Positions 45,192 through 54,209 of a stretch of DNA of 64,000 bases are shown piece after piece. Numbering within the stretch: the first letter of the stretch is position 1; every line of letters begins with the position of its first letter. The notes under the pieces were generated by a model. The model had not been told where the DNA came from, did no database searches, and worked only from the letters and a program-made list of their open reading frames with translations. Origin of the DNA: Pseudarcicella hirudinis (GTDB lineage: Bacteria > Bacteroidota > Bacteroidia > Cytophagales > Spirosomataceae); assembly GCF_900115665.1 (NCBI RefSeq), contig NZ_FOXH01000001.1, positions 62,001 through 126,000 on the forward strand, written 5' to 3'. A program made the position numbers and the translations under genes.

Positions 45192-48100
45192 ATGATTCAA
45201 AAACATTTACCTCAAAAGCGGGGCATGATACCATCCCCGCATCTTCTTTTTCGAAAGAGAACAGAGATGTTTACTCATTTTTTACTACTGTTTTTCTTAT
45301 TTTTCTCTACAGTAACCCTTGCCCAGAATACCCGTATTTCCGGCAAAGTTACTGATAAAAAAGGTGTGCCAATTCCGGGAGTAAACGTTAAAATCAAAGG
45401 CAGCTCTGCAGGTTCCGCCACTGATGCTGATGGAATATATTCCCTGAATGCTTCCCGGGGAGGTTCATCATTGGTTTTTTCTTTTGTCGGATATACCTCA
45501 AAGGAAGTCCCGATCAATGGCCGTACAACAATCGATGTGCAGCTGGACGAAGAAACCACTTCTTTGAACGAAGTGGTAGTAGTAGGTTATGGAACACAGC
45601 AGAAGAAAGATTTAACAGGTGCTGTTTCGGTGGTAAAAGCGGCAGATATTCAGAAAAGGCAGGCAACAACTGTTGCTGAAGCAATGCAGGGTCTGGCAAC
45701 CGGAGTAAATATCCGAGGGGGTGGCCAGCCGGGTTCTGAAGCGAATATTCTGATTCGTGGTTTGAAAAACCTTAGCGGGACGAATCCTCTGTACGTAATT
45801 GATGGTCTGATTTCAACCGCCAACAGAGATTTCAACCCGAATGATATTGAATCCATTCAGATTCTGAAAGATGCTTCTGCCGCAGCGATTTATGGTTCAA
45901 GGGCAGCAAACGGGGTAATCATCATTACTACCAAAAAAGGGAAAGAAGGTCCGATGAGAATAGATTTCTCAGGAAAAAGCAGCTTGCAGACTATTCCGAC
46001 TTATAATCTTGCCGGGACAGATGAATTTGCCAGATTGAATAACATGGCATATGATAATGCAGGCGTTTCCCGCCAGAAACTGGATTTAACTACCAACACT
46101 GACTGGCAGAAAGAAGCCTTCAGAACCGGAAGTGTCAATGATTATAACCTGACATTCTCGGGTGGGAGCAAGGATGGAAGTTATTTGGTTTCAGCCAATT
46201 ATTTCGGTAACAAGGGAACAGTTATCAGTACAAAATTTGACCGTTACAGCCTAAGGGTGAATACCTCAGGAACCAAAGGAATTTTCAGAATCGGAGAGAA
46301 CATTGCAATCAGTAATTCCAGATCTGATGAAATGTCAGGTAATCCTATTATAGATGTTGTTCGTTTGCTGCCGACTATTCCGGTTTACAACAAAGCTAAT
46401 CCCGGTGGTTACGGATATGGAGATGAAGCCAAAGCACGTACATTTGGTACCAATCCGGTAGCAATTGCCGATTTGGAAGACAGAACCAACGAAAACTTAA
46501 GAATCAGAGGTAATCTGTTTTCAGAATTACAGTTTCTGCCTTATTTGAAATATCGCCTGAACTTAGGTTATGAAACCAGCAGCGACCATTATTCTTATCT
46601 CAGAAAACAAGGGAACTGGACACTGAATCAGGCATTTGATCCGGCAATTGCCAATGAGAACCGTGCTACTTCTTCTACGCAGCTGATTGAAAATACCCTT
46701 TCTTTCAATAAAGTTTTCAAAAAGCATTCACTCAATATTGTGGCAGGCCAGTCTTATCAGAAAGATGAATATGCGCAAATCAATGGTACAAAAAGAAACT
46801 TACTGGTAAATCCGACTGGAGGTTATTTCAATGTGCTTGACCAGGGGAATGAACCACAGACAGGAGGTTTCAAAACCCGTTCTGATCTGATCTCATATTT
46901 CGGGAGATTTGAGTACAATTATGATGACCGCTATTTGTTAAACGGAGTGGTGAGAAGAGACGGAACTTCCCGTTTCGGGTTTGGTAACCAGTGGGGTAGT
47001 TATCCTTCCGTTTCGGGTGCCTGGAAAATCAGCAATGAGAAATTCTTCAATTCTTCATGGATTAACGACCTGAAAGTGAGAGCCAGTTACGGAACATTGG
47101 GAAGCAGCAACATCGGACCATACGATTATATTCCTTTGGTTAATACCTTCTCAACAATTGCAATGGGCCGGGACCAGCATATAGAATCCGGGGCAACACA
47201 GGTTCAGCTGGCTAATACTAACCTGCACTGGGAAAAGCTCATTCAGCAGAACTATGGTTTTGATGCTTCCTTCCTGAATCATAAACTTTCCCTGACCGCT
47301 GAATACTTTATTGCCAGAACGGAGGATGTTTTATTCGGATTTCCGATTGCTATGACGACGGGAAATGACGGAGGAAACCCAAGAGTAAATGGAATCACAC
47401 TCGGAAATAAAGGCTTTGAATTTACAGCAACATACCGTGAGGATGCAGGCGATTTTAAATATTACGCAACTGCCAATTTAACAACGCTGAATAATAATGT
47501 AATCAGCCTGGGTTATAACAGAAATAATACCTATGTAGGGAACACTGTTACGCAAGTCGGCCAGCCTGTCGGAATGTGGTATGTGTTGCAAACGGATGGA
47601 ATTTTCCAGAATGCTGATGAAGTAAACAGCTATAAAAATGCTAAAGGAGTTACAATTCAACCTAATGCCAAACCCGGAGATATCAGATTTAAGGATAACA
47701 ATGGCGATGGTCAGATTACTAATTCGGATAAAGTAGTGGTAGGAAGTCCATGGCCGAATTATGAAATAGGTTTGAACTTAGGAGCTTCTTATAAAGGATT
47801 CGACTTTTCTATGAACTGGTTCGGGGCATTTGGTGCAACGGTTTTCAACGGACCCCGCAGCGTAATGGATCGTTTTGACGACAACTCTAATTACAGAGCA
47901 GGAATTCAACCCTGGACTCCGGATAACCCGAATACAAATGTACCAAGAGCCTATTACGGAACCACGCTCAACTCTCGCGGAGATACAGACCGCTGGTTAG
48001 AAAACGGAAGCTTCATGAGATTGAAATTTGTAAGTATTGCCTATAATATTCCAAAAGCCATCGTAAATAAAATCGGATTTGCGAATGCTCAGATCTCTGT

Positions 48101-48245
48101 TTCGGGACAAAACCTGCTGACATTTACCAAGTACACCGGACTTGATCCTGAGTTCCTGAACGCAAGCATTTTTGAAAAAGGATACGATTATGGCGCTTTC
48201 CCTAATGTAAGAATGTACTCAATGGGACTACAGTTTGGATTTTAA
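45192..48245 (+). CDS. SusC/RagA family TonB-linked outer-membrane protein (SusC2)
   Basis: TonB-dependent importer of PUL B. The frame starts at 45192, but the ATG at 45267 begins a standard signal peptide (MFTHFLLLFFLFFSTVTLAQ) and may be the true start, giving 992 aa. Domains: CarboxypepD_reg-like (RISGKVTDKKGVPIPGVNVK), TonB-box region (NEVVVVGYGTQQKKD), plug (NPLYVIDGLISTANRDFNPN; SIQILKDASAAAIYGSRAAN), and barrel ending SMGLQFGF. The C-terminal Phe is as expected for an outer-membrane barrel. It is followed after a few bases by SusD2. No STN domain, consistent with control by HTCS2. Confidence 0.95.
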   Translation: MIQKHLPQKRGMIPSPHLLFRKRTEMFTHFLLLFFLFFSTVTLAQNTRISGKVTDKKGVPIPGVNVKIKGSSAGSATDADGIYSLNASRGGSSLVFSFVGYTSKEVPINGRTTIDVQLDEETTSLNEVVVVGYGTQQKKDLTGAVSVVKAADIQKRQATTVAEAMQGLATGVNIRGGGQPGSEANILIRGLKNLSGTNPLYVIDGLISTANRDFNPNDIESIQILKDASAAAIYGSRAANGVIIITTKKGKEGPMRIDFSGKSSLQTIPTYNLAGTDEFARLNNMAYDNAGVSRQKLDLTTNTDWQKEAFRTGSVNDYNLTFSGGSKDGSYLVSANYFGNKGTVISTKFDRYSLRVNTSGTKGIFRIGENIAISNSRSDEMSGNPIIDVVRLLPTIPVYNKANPGGYGYGDEAKARTFGTNPVAIADLEDRTNENLRIRGNLFSELQFLPYLKYRLNLGYETSSDHYSYLRKQGNWTLNQAFDPAIANENRATSSTQLIENTLSFNKVFKKHSLNIVAGQSYQKDEYAQINGTKRNLLVNPTGGYFNVLDQGNEPQTGGFKTRSDLISYFGRFEYNYDDRYLLNGVVRRDGTSRFGFGNQWGSYPSVSGAWKISNEKFFNSSWINDLKVRASYGTLGSSNIGPYDYIPLVNTFSTIAMGRDQHIESGATQVQLANTNLHWEKLIQQNYGFDASFLNHKLSLTAEYFIARTEDVLFGFPIAMTTGNDGGNPRVNGITLGNKGFEFTATYREDAGDFKYYATANLTTLNNNVISLGYNRNNTYVGNTVTQVGQPVGMWYVLQTDGIFQNADEVNSYKNAKGVTIQPNAKPGDIRFKDNNGDGQITNSDKVVVGSPWPNYEIGLNLGASYKGFDFSMNWFGAFGATVFNGPRSVMDRFDDNSNYRAGIQPWTPDNPNTNVPRAYYGTTLNSRGDTDRWLENGSFMRLKFVSIAYNIPKAIVNKIGFANAQISVSGQNLLTFTKYTGLDPEFLNASIFEKGYDYGAFPNVRMYSMGLQFGF

Positions 48246-48259
48246 AATTGAAACGACTT

Positions 48260-49792
48260 ATGAAAAAAATAAAAATTGCAATACTTCTGGCACTACTTAG
48301 CACAGGTTTCTCTGCGTGTCAGGATGATTTACTTGATCAACCAAACCCCAATACACTTACAGAACAACAGTTCTGGAAAAGTGAAAGCGATGCACAGCAG
48401 GGAATAAATGCAGCGTATGCCATGTTTTATAAACCCGGTATCTGGAGCAGATGGATGTATTTCAGACTTGATCTTACTTCAGATGAAGGATTCAGTAAAA
48501 GTCCCTGGATAGAATTAGGCGACTGGACTCGTTTTCAATACATTAATTACAATTTCTGGGAAGGAAATTCAAATACCTGGAGAGATACCTACAAAGCGAT
48601 TTTCAGATGTAATCAGGTGCTGGATAAAGTTCCGGGTATACAGTTTACAGACAGCAGGAAGAAAGACCAGATTCTGGCTCAGGCAAAATTTCTGAGAGCT
48701 TTACATTATTACTATGCTGCTATCCTTTGGGAAAATGTGCCCCTGGTTTTAAAAACCTCAACTCCCGAAGATTTACCTAAACAAAATACCCTGGAAGAGG
48801 TATGGGCGCAAGTGATAAAAGATCTGACAGAAGCCTCCGGGGCATTACCGGGCTCATGGGACGATGCAAATGTCGGGCGTCCTACCAAAGGTGCAGCCAT
48901 GGCCTTGCTGGGGAAAGTGTATATGCAGCAGCACGACTGGCAGAAAGCGAAAAGTGCTTTCGATTACCTCGTAACTGGTGAAGGGAAAGGATATTATAAG
49001 CTTGTCGATAATTTTCAGGATAATTTCACGCATTTGAATGAAAACAATACTGAATCCGTTTTTGAAATCCAGTTTTCTGATGCCAATAAAGGTGCTGACG
49101 GAGATAACACCAATGCCAGCATGGGAAATACAAGAGCCCAGTTCTTTGCACCCAGAAGTATAGGCTGGTCTGACGGACAGGCCAGAAACTGGATTGTCGC
49201 TGAATTTAAAAAGGAGAAAACCGCTGACGGAAAAATTGATCCGCGATTGAGATACACTTTGTTTTATCCGGGTCTGGAAGCTGATTTCGGGGATAAAATT
49301 TATGGAAGAAGCTGGCAATGGGATGCCGATGAAGCATGGTTTAAGAAATATTCCAGAGATTATTACCGCAATAATGAAGACTATTATTCTCAGGTTAATG
49401 AAAGAATGATCCGTTATGCAGATATACTCTTACTTTATGCAGAAGCATTGAATGAACTCGGACAAACCGGTGATGCTGTTAAATATGTAGATATGGTTCG
49501 CAGTCGCTCTAAAATGCTTCCTTTAACAACTGCCTATCCTGAAACGGGAACTGATAAAGATAAATTCAGAGAACGTTTGAAAATCGAAAGAGAATTGGAA
49601 TTATGTGGTGAAAGTTTGAGATGGGTTGACTTAAAACGTTGGGGAGATCTTGACGTACAGTCTAAAGTTGATGTTATTTCTCAGCGTGATCCTGATTTCA
49701 AAAACTTCGTTCCAGGCAAACATAATCGTCTGCCTATTCCTCAGAATGAAGTGGAAAACAATATTAACCTCAAACAAAATAAAGGGTATTAA
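48260..49792 (+). CDS. SusD/RagB family surface glycan-binding lipoprotein (SusD2)
   Basis: Partner of SusC2. The frame opens at a TTG at 48248, but the ATG at 48260 begins the lipoprotein signal with Cys20 (TGFSAC). SusD landmarks: LLDQPNPNTLTEQQFWKSES, AQAKFLRALHYYYAAILWEN, MIRYADILLLYAEALNELGQ and LKIERELELCGESLRWVDLK. 510 aa is within the normal range. It lies 14 bp after the SusC2 stop. The strong hairpin at 49799-49831 follows. Expected ligand is the hemicellulose- or pectin-like glycan attacked by the downstream GH43 and GH-A enzymes. Confidence 0.94.
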   Translation: MKKIKIAILLALLSTGFSACQDDLLDQPNPNTLTEQQFWKSESDAQQGINAAYAMFYKPGIWSRWMYFRLDLTSDEGFSKSPWIELGDWTRFQYINYNFWEGNSNTWRDTYKAIFRCNQVLDKVPGIQFTDSRKKDQILAQAKFLRALHYYYAAILWENVPLVLKTSTPEDLPKQNTLEEVWAQVIKDLTEASGALPGSWDDANVGRPTKGAAMALLGKVYMQQHDWQKAKSAFDYLVTGEGKGYYKLVDNFQDNFTHLNENNTESVFEIQFSDANKGADGDNTNASMGNTRAQFFAPRSIGWSDGQARNWIVAEFKKEKTADGKIDPRLRYTLFYPGLEADFGDKIYGRSWQWDADEAWFKKYSRDYYRNNEDYYSQVNERMIRYADILLLYAEALNELGQTGDAVKYVDMVRSRSKMLPLTTAYPETGTDKDKFRERLKIERELELCGESLRWVDLKRWGDLDVQSKVDVISQRDPDFKNFVPGKHNRLPIPQNEVENNINLKQNKGY

Positions 49793-49798
49793 TATGCC

Positions 49799-49831
49799 GG
49801 AATCAGGAAGGAAGTCTTTCTTCCTGATTCC
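49799..49831 (+). terminator. Hairpin after susD2
   Basis: Perfect 12-bp inverted repeat GGAATCAGGAAG (49799-49810) and CTTCCTGATTCC (49820-49831), loop of 9, followed by CGTTTTCTG. The T-run is short, so it may be a partial terminator or RNA-stabilising 3' end, separating SusCD from the enzyme genes. Confidence 0.65.
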
Positions 49832-49901
49832 CGTTTTCTGAAATTCGAATAAATGGTTGTATATCAATAAATTATACACCGGTTTTTAACTTACAGTACG
49901 T

Positions 49902-51041
49902 ATGAAATTGATTAAAATTATAGCATTAATAGTTGGAAGTCTGTTTTTTCAGGGATGCTTATCCAAACAACAGCATAACACCGAAACATTAAATGCCAGA
50001 GAGATCTGGACGAAAGAGCATGCAAAAAGCTGGTACAACAAACAGGGATGGCTTGTCGGAGCAAATTTTATTCCCAGTACTGCTGTTAACCAGCTCGAAA
50101 TGTGGCAGTCGGATACTTTCGACAGTTTAACGATTGACAAAGAGTCAGGCTTTGCTGAATCTCTTGGCATGAATACCTCAAGGGTGTTTCTGCATGATTT
50201 ACTTTTTGAGGAAGATTCACTTGGTTTTTATAAGAAAATAGACACTTTTCTGAAAATTTCGGAAAAACATCATATCAAACCTCTGTTCGTATTGTTCGAT
50301 TCCTGCTGGGATCCTTTCCCTAAAACCGGAAAGCAGAGAGCCCCGAAACCTTTTGTACATAATTCAGGATGGGTGCAAAGTCCCGGATATTATGCTTTGA
50401 AAGATTCTGCTCAATATCCGCGGTTGGAAAAATATGTGAAAGGAATTCTTGCCCGTTTTGCCAATGATAACCGCATTTTAGGCTGGGACCTCTGGAATGA
50501 ACCGGATAATCCGACCGGGCCATCTTATGAGAAAGTTGATTTACCTGACAAAGTGAGCTATGTGTTGCCATTGCTGAAAAAAACTTTTCAGTGGGCACGC
50601 TCTGTAAACCCTTCACAGCCTCTTACCTCTGGTGTTTGGGTGGGCGATTGGTCAGTTCATGAGAAAATGAAACCAATTGAGAAACTGCAACTGGAAGAAT
50701 CCGATATTATTTCATTTCATAATTACGATAGTCCGGAAGAATTTGAAAAAAGAATCAAACTGCTGCAAAGATATGATCGCCCGATTATCTGTACCGAGTA
50801 CATGGCAAGACCAAACGGAAGTACTTTTCAGGGGGATTTACCGATCGCAAAAAAATATAACGTCGGCATGTTTAACTGGGGATTTGTCAGCGGAAAAAGC
50901 CAGACTATTTATCCCTGGGATAGCTGGACAAAAGCCTATTCTGCTGAACCGAAACTATGGTTTCATGATATTTTCAGACAGGATGGCACGCCTTATATTA
51001 AAGAAGAAGCAGAAGTTTTCAGAAAATTGACCGGGAAATAA
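49902..51041 (+). CDS. Clan GH-A glycoside hydrolase lipoprotein (GH5-like, '1,4-beta-xylanase'-type), copy 1
   Basis: Cell-envelope lipoprotein (Cys19 in FFQGC) with a TIM-barrel of the retaining GH-A clan. Acid/base Glu200 lies in WDLWNEPDN and nucleophile Glu299 in ICTEYMAR, the beta-4 and beta-7 ends. Other conserved stretches shared with the second copy at 55290 are NFIPSTAVNQLEMWQ, FVLFDSCWDPFPKTGKQ, HNSGWV, and EPKLWFHDIF. This family is widespread in Bacteroidota and is often auto-named 1,4-beta-xylanase or cellulase-family hydrolase, but I know of no secure biochemical assignment. It is the first enzyme gene of PUL B, 6 bp before the sialidase-fold gene, so they are co-transcribed. 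Confidence 0.85.
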   Translation: MKLIKIIALIVGSLFFQGCLSKQQHNTETLNAREIWTKEHAKSWYNKQGWLVGANFIPSTAVNQLEMWQSDTFDSLTIDKESGFAESLGMNTSRVFLHDLLFEEDSLGFYKKIDTFLKISEKHHIKPLFVLFDSCWDPFPKTGKQRAPKPFVHNSGWVQSPGYYALKDSAQYPRLEKYVKGILARFANDNRILGWDLWNEPDNPTGPSYEKVDLPDKVSYVLPLLKKTFQWARSVNPSQPLTSGVWVGDWSVHEKMKPIEKLQLEESDIISFHNYDSPEEFEKRIKLLQRYDRPIICTEYMARPNGSTFQGDLPIAKKYNVGMFNWGFVSGKSQTIYPWDSWTKAYSAEPKLWFHDIFRQDGTPYIKEEAEVFRKLTGK

Positions 51042-51047
51042 ATTCAG

Positions 51048-52808
51048 ATGAAAATAAAACGGATCATCTCCATCTTTCTGGGAAGCATAACTTTGGTAGC
51101 AGGCTGCGGAAAAAGTGTCGTGATAAACCCCGGCAAACAAAATAATACTGAAGAAACAATTCAGTCTGAAACACCGGTTAACGGAATCCGTATTGCCTGG
51201 GATTATACTACTTTGCGTAAAGTATCCTCTTCAGCTTCCGGCGAAAAATACTGCGGATATGCCAGAATGATTCAATTACACGATCAGTCACTGATGTGTG
51301 TATATGAAGCGGATGGAAATATCAAGGTGGTAAAAAGCAAAGATCTTGGAAATTCATGGTCTCAACCCCTTACCATTGCAGCAAGACAGGAAGGAATCAA
51401 TATGGCGGTTCCGGATATACTTGAACTGAAAGACCAGTCGATTCTGGTATGTTATAATCCAAGACCTTACCTGACAGACCCTTCCCGCAGGTTTGCGATC
51501 AGAACGATAAAAAGTTATGACGGAGGGATTTCCTGGAAAGATGAGCGATTATTGTATGAAGCAGGTTATCAGTTTGAAAATGGCTGCTGGGAACCTGCCG
51601 CTGTTCAGTTGCCCAACGGAGAAATTCAGCTCTTTTTTGCCAATGAAGGAATTTACCCTTATTCTGATGAGCAGAATATTTCCATGCTCAGTTCGGCAGA
51701 CAATGGAATGAGCTGGTCGAAAAGTCCGAAAATTGTAAGTTTCAGAGCCGGGAAAAGAGATGGAATGCCTTCTCCGCTTTTGCTGAAAAACGGGAAAGAT
51801 ATCGTCTTTTCAATTGAGGACAATGGTTTTACCAATTTCAAACCTTATCTCATTCGCAGTACGCTTCAGAATAACTGGCAGGAAACAGTAAGTGCTCAGA
51901 GTACAAACAGAAATTATGCACTTTTTGAGAAAATTGATGATGAAATTTATGCAGGCGCACCTTATCTGAGACAATTGCAAAGCGGAGAAACTATTTTATC
52001 TTATCAGGGAACAGAAGACCGTACCAATAAAATGGATTTCTCCGAAATGAAAGTCGTAATAGGAGATGAGAACGCCCTGAATTTCAGCAGAAAATCTGTG
52101 CCCTTTGTGATTCCGGCCGATAAATCAGGTTTATGGAACAGTCTGTCGGTTATTCAGGATAATACCGTGGTGGCACTTACAAGTACCAATGCTTTCAGCA
52201 ATAATTCAGAAGTATGGATGATAAAAGGAATGGCTATTCCTGAACTGGAAGCTTATAAAAGTCAGATCAAGGTAGACGGCATGTTAAATGAAGATCCCTG
52301 GAAAGGGCTGTTTCCGGTATTTGTCGGACAAAAAAGCCGGACACAGGCCAGGGGCAACATGGCATTTGATGAAAATTATCTTTATCTCTCTGCAGATGTC
52401 AGAGATGAAAATGTCTATGTAACTTCATCTGCAGACCAAAATGACGGGATCGTTTATTCAATTGATGCTCTGAACAAAGCTACTGATAAACCAGCAGAAG
52501 GAATCTTTCAGTTCTTTCTTACAGCTGATAATAAGCTGATTGTCAGAGAGGGATCAAAGGCAGAATGGGTAGAAAAATCAGGTTTTTCCGGAATACAGAC
52601 TCAAAGCCTGAAAACAGGAAATGGATATGTTCAGGAATTGGCAATTCCCTGGAAAATACTGGGAGGAAAGCCTGGCCCTGGTTCCAGGATAGGTTTTAAC
52701 CTGAGCTTACAGGAAAATACAGGAAAAAGCAGGGCGGAATACATTGAACCTGTTTCCGGAAATCTCCCGGACGCTTCCTATACATGGTGCAGTTTGTTTT
52801 TAAAATAA
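51048..52808 (+). CDS. Sialidase-superfamily propeller lipoprotein with CBM9-like domain
   Basis: Lipoprotein (Cys20 in LVAGC) of 586 aa. Residues about 45-400 form a sialidase-fold six-blade propeller with Asp-box-like motifs (SKDLGNSWS, SYDGGISW, SADNGMSW); residues about 410-586 resemble the CBM9/DOMON-like sugar-binding family (IKVDGMLNEDPWKGLFPVFV, MAFDENYLYLSADVRDENVY). The line ENGCWEPAAVQLPNGEIQLF and the arabinan-type neighbours suggest GH93 (exo-arabinanase) rather than GH33 sialidase; I see no clear Arg triad of true sialidases. The assignment between the two is tentative. Coupled to the GH-A gene 6 bp upstream; the GH43 start follows 45 bp downstream. Confidence 0.75.
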   Translation: MKIKRIISIFLGSITLVAGCGKSVVINPGKQNNTEETIQSETPVNGIRIAWDYTTLRKVSSSASGEKYCGYARMIQLHDQSLMCVYEADGNIKVVKSKDLGNSWSQPLTIAARQEGINMAVPDILELKDQSILVCYNPRPYLTDPSRRFAIRTIKSYDGGISWKDERLLYEAGYQFENGCWEPAAVQLPNGEIQLFFANEGIYPYSDEQNISMLSSADNGMSWSKSPKIVSFRAGKRDGMPSPLLLKNGKDIVFSIEDNGFTNFKPYLIRSTLQNNWQETVSAQSTNRNYALFEKIDDEIYAGAPYLRQLQSGETILSYQGTEDRTNKMDFSEMKVVIGDENALNFSRKSVPFVIPADKSGLWNSLSVIQDNTVVALTSTNAFSNNSEVWMIKGMAIPELEAYKSQIKVDGMLNEDPWKGLFPVFVGQKSRTQARGNMAFDENYLYLSADVRDENVYVTSSADQNDGIVYSIDALNKATDKPAEGIFQFFLTADNKLIVREGSKAEWVEKSGFSGIQTQSLKTGNGYVQELAIPWKILGGKPGPGSRIGFNLSLQENTGKSRAEYIEPVSGNLPDASYTWCSLFLK

Positions 52809-52853
52809 CTAATCAGACATACTTTTCATAATTTATAACTCTCTGGTGTGCAA

Positions 52854-53852
52854 ATGAATTGGAACAGAAAAAGAATCAGCAAAAAATGGAAAACAGTTTT
52901 ATGGATAATCGTTTTATCTTCAATAAGCCAGCTGAAAGCCTTAAGTCAGGCTGGTCAGGATACAGATAAGCAGATTTATCTGGCAGATCCGGCCATTTTC
53001 CGTTCAGATAAGACCTATTATCTCTATGGAACGGTAGAAGGAAATGCAGGATCTGGATTTAAGGTATATACATCAACCGATCAGAAAAACTGGCAGGATA
53101 AAGGATATGCCCTTAAAAAAGGAGAAGCTTTTGGCAACGGAGGCTTTTGGGCCCCTCAGGTTTTTTCTTACAAAAAGAAATATTACATAGCTTATGTGGC
53201 TGATGAACAAATAGCTATCGCAGAGAGTAACAGCCCTTTGGGACCATTTGTACAGAAAGAAATGAGAGCACTTAAAGCATCTGTTAAACAGATAGATCCT
53301 TTTGTTTATTTCGACAACGATGGCAAAATATACCTTTATCATGTCAGATTAGCGAAAGGGAACAGACTTTTCGTCGCTGAATTGAATGAAGAATTAACTG
53401 ATATTAAACCGGAAACCCTGAAGGAATGCATTTCAGCAACGGAGCCCTGGGAGAATACTGCGAATGCAGAATGGCCTGTTGCTGAAGGTCCGACTGTAAT
53501 GAAACGAAATGGACTTTATTATCTTTTTTATACCGCTAATGATTTCAGAAATCCTGACTATGCGGTAGGTTATGCCACCAGCACCAGCCCTTATGGTCCC
53601 TGGCAGAAATATGAGGGAAATCCGATTCTGAGCAGAAAGAATATCGGGCAGAACGGAACAGGGCACGGTGATTTTTTCAGAGATGCAGACGGGAAACTGA
53701 ATTACGTTTTTCATACCCACAATTCAGCAGAAAAAGTGGCTAAAAGAAGAACCGCAGTTATTCAGTTTCATATGCTGAAAAAACAGGGAAAAACAGCTGT
53801 TTTTGAACCTGAGCAAAATACTTTTCATTACCTCAAAGTAACAGATAACTAA
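52854..53852 (+). CDS. GH43 glycoside hydrolase (arabinofuranosidase/xylosidase type), copy A
   Basis: Inverting five-blade propeller exo-hydrolase acting on alpha-L-arabinofuranosides or beta-xylosides. The frame opens with GTG at 52848; ATG at 52854 is preferred. A signal anchor (about 12-31, SQLKALSQ) precedes the domain. The three acids are visible: base Asp45 (LADPAIF), pKa-modulating Asp148 (QIDPFVYF) and acid Glu211 (VAEGPTV). Other GH43 marks are YYLYGTVEG, GGFWAPQVF and GNGTGHGDFF-like NGTGHGDFFRDADG. 332 aa means a single catalytic domain with no C-terminal CBM. It is co-oriented with the preceding PUL B enzymes; the 357-bp gap after it has its own terminator and promoter signs. Confidence 0.9.
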   Translation: MNWNRKRISKKWKTVLWIIVLSSISQLKALSQAGQDTDKQIYLADPAIFRSDKTYYLYGTVEGNAGSGFKVYTSTDQKNWQDKGYALKKGEAFGNGGFWAPQVFSYKKKYYIAYVADEQIAIAESNSPLGPFVQKEMRALKASVKQIDPFVYFDNDGKIYLYHVRLAKGNRLFVAELNEELTDIKPETLKECISATEPWENTANAEWPVAEGPTVMKRNGLYYLFYTANDFRNPDYAVGYATSTSPYGPWQKYEGNPILSRKNIGQNGTGHGDFFRDADGKLNYVFHTHNSAEKVAKRRTAVIQFHMLKKQGKTAVFEPEQNTFHYLKVTDN

Positions 53853-53962
53853 GTGAAAAACTTTAATATTTAAATTACCTGTTCCCTAAACTTTAAAATT
53901 TGGACAATCATAGGAGACGCCTTATCTTCTAAACCTAATGGCTTTTTCCGGTTATCGGGCTC

Positions 53963-54004
53963 AGCATGTTTGATTTGACACTTTACTCAAAAACATGCTT
54001 TTTA
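53963..54004 (+). terminator. Terminator-like hairpin after GH43 copy A
   Basis: AGCATGTTT (53963-53971) pairs with AAACATGCT (53991-53999), 19-base loop, followed by TTTTTATC. AT-rich stem, so moderate strength. Confidence 0.5.
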
Positions 54005-54144
54005 TCAGGAGAATCAGAGGATGCTAAAACAGCAGATGCTTTGAAACAGACTTCGCTGAAACTCCTGAAGGCCTGTTTATTGATAAGGAATATCCTTTGT
54101 CCCGGTTTTGAAATTGCAGGAATTTATTGAAGACTGGTCAAACG

Positions 54145-54172
54145 TTGCAGCATGAAAGTAAAAATAAATTTA
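54145..54172 (+). promoter_or_regulatory. Candidate promoter for GH43 copy B
   Basis: TTG (54145-54147), 17-bp spacer, TAAATTTA (54165-54172), one mismatch from TAnnTTTG, 38 bp upstream of the ATG at 54210. Confidence 0.35.
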
Positions 54173-54209
54173 ATATATTGATTGTCAGGAATAAGGTAAA
54201 ACTAAAACA

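Larger units (their letters stand above)
53853..54209 (+). other. Intergenic region between the two GH43 genes
   Basis: 357 bases without a gene. It contains a terminator-like hairpin at 53963-54004 and a promoter-like pair at 54145-54172, so the second GH43 gene may start its own transcription unit. Confidence 0.5.

Noticed and set aside
48854-49318. 154-codon frame antisense to SusD2
   Set aside because: SusD2 is clearly the coding frame; the antisense frame has no motif.
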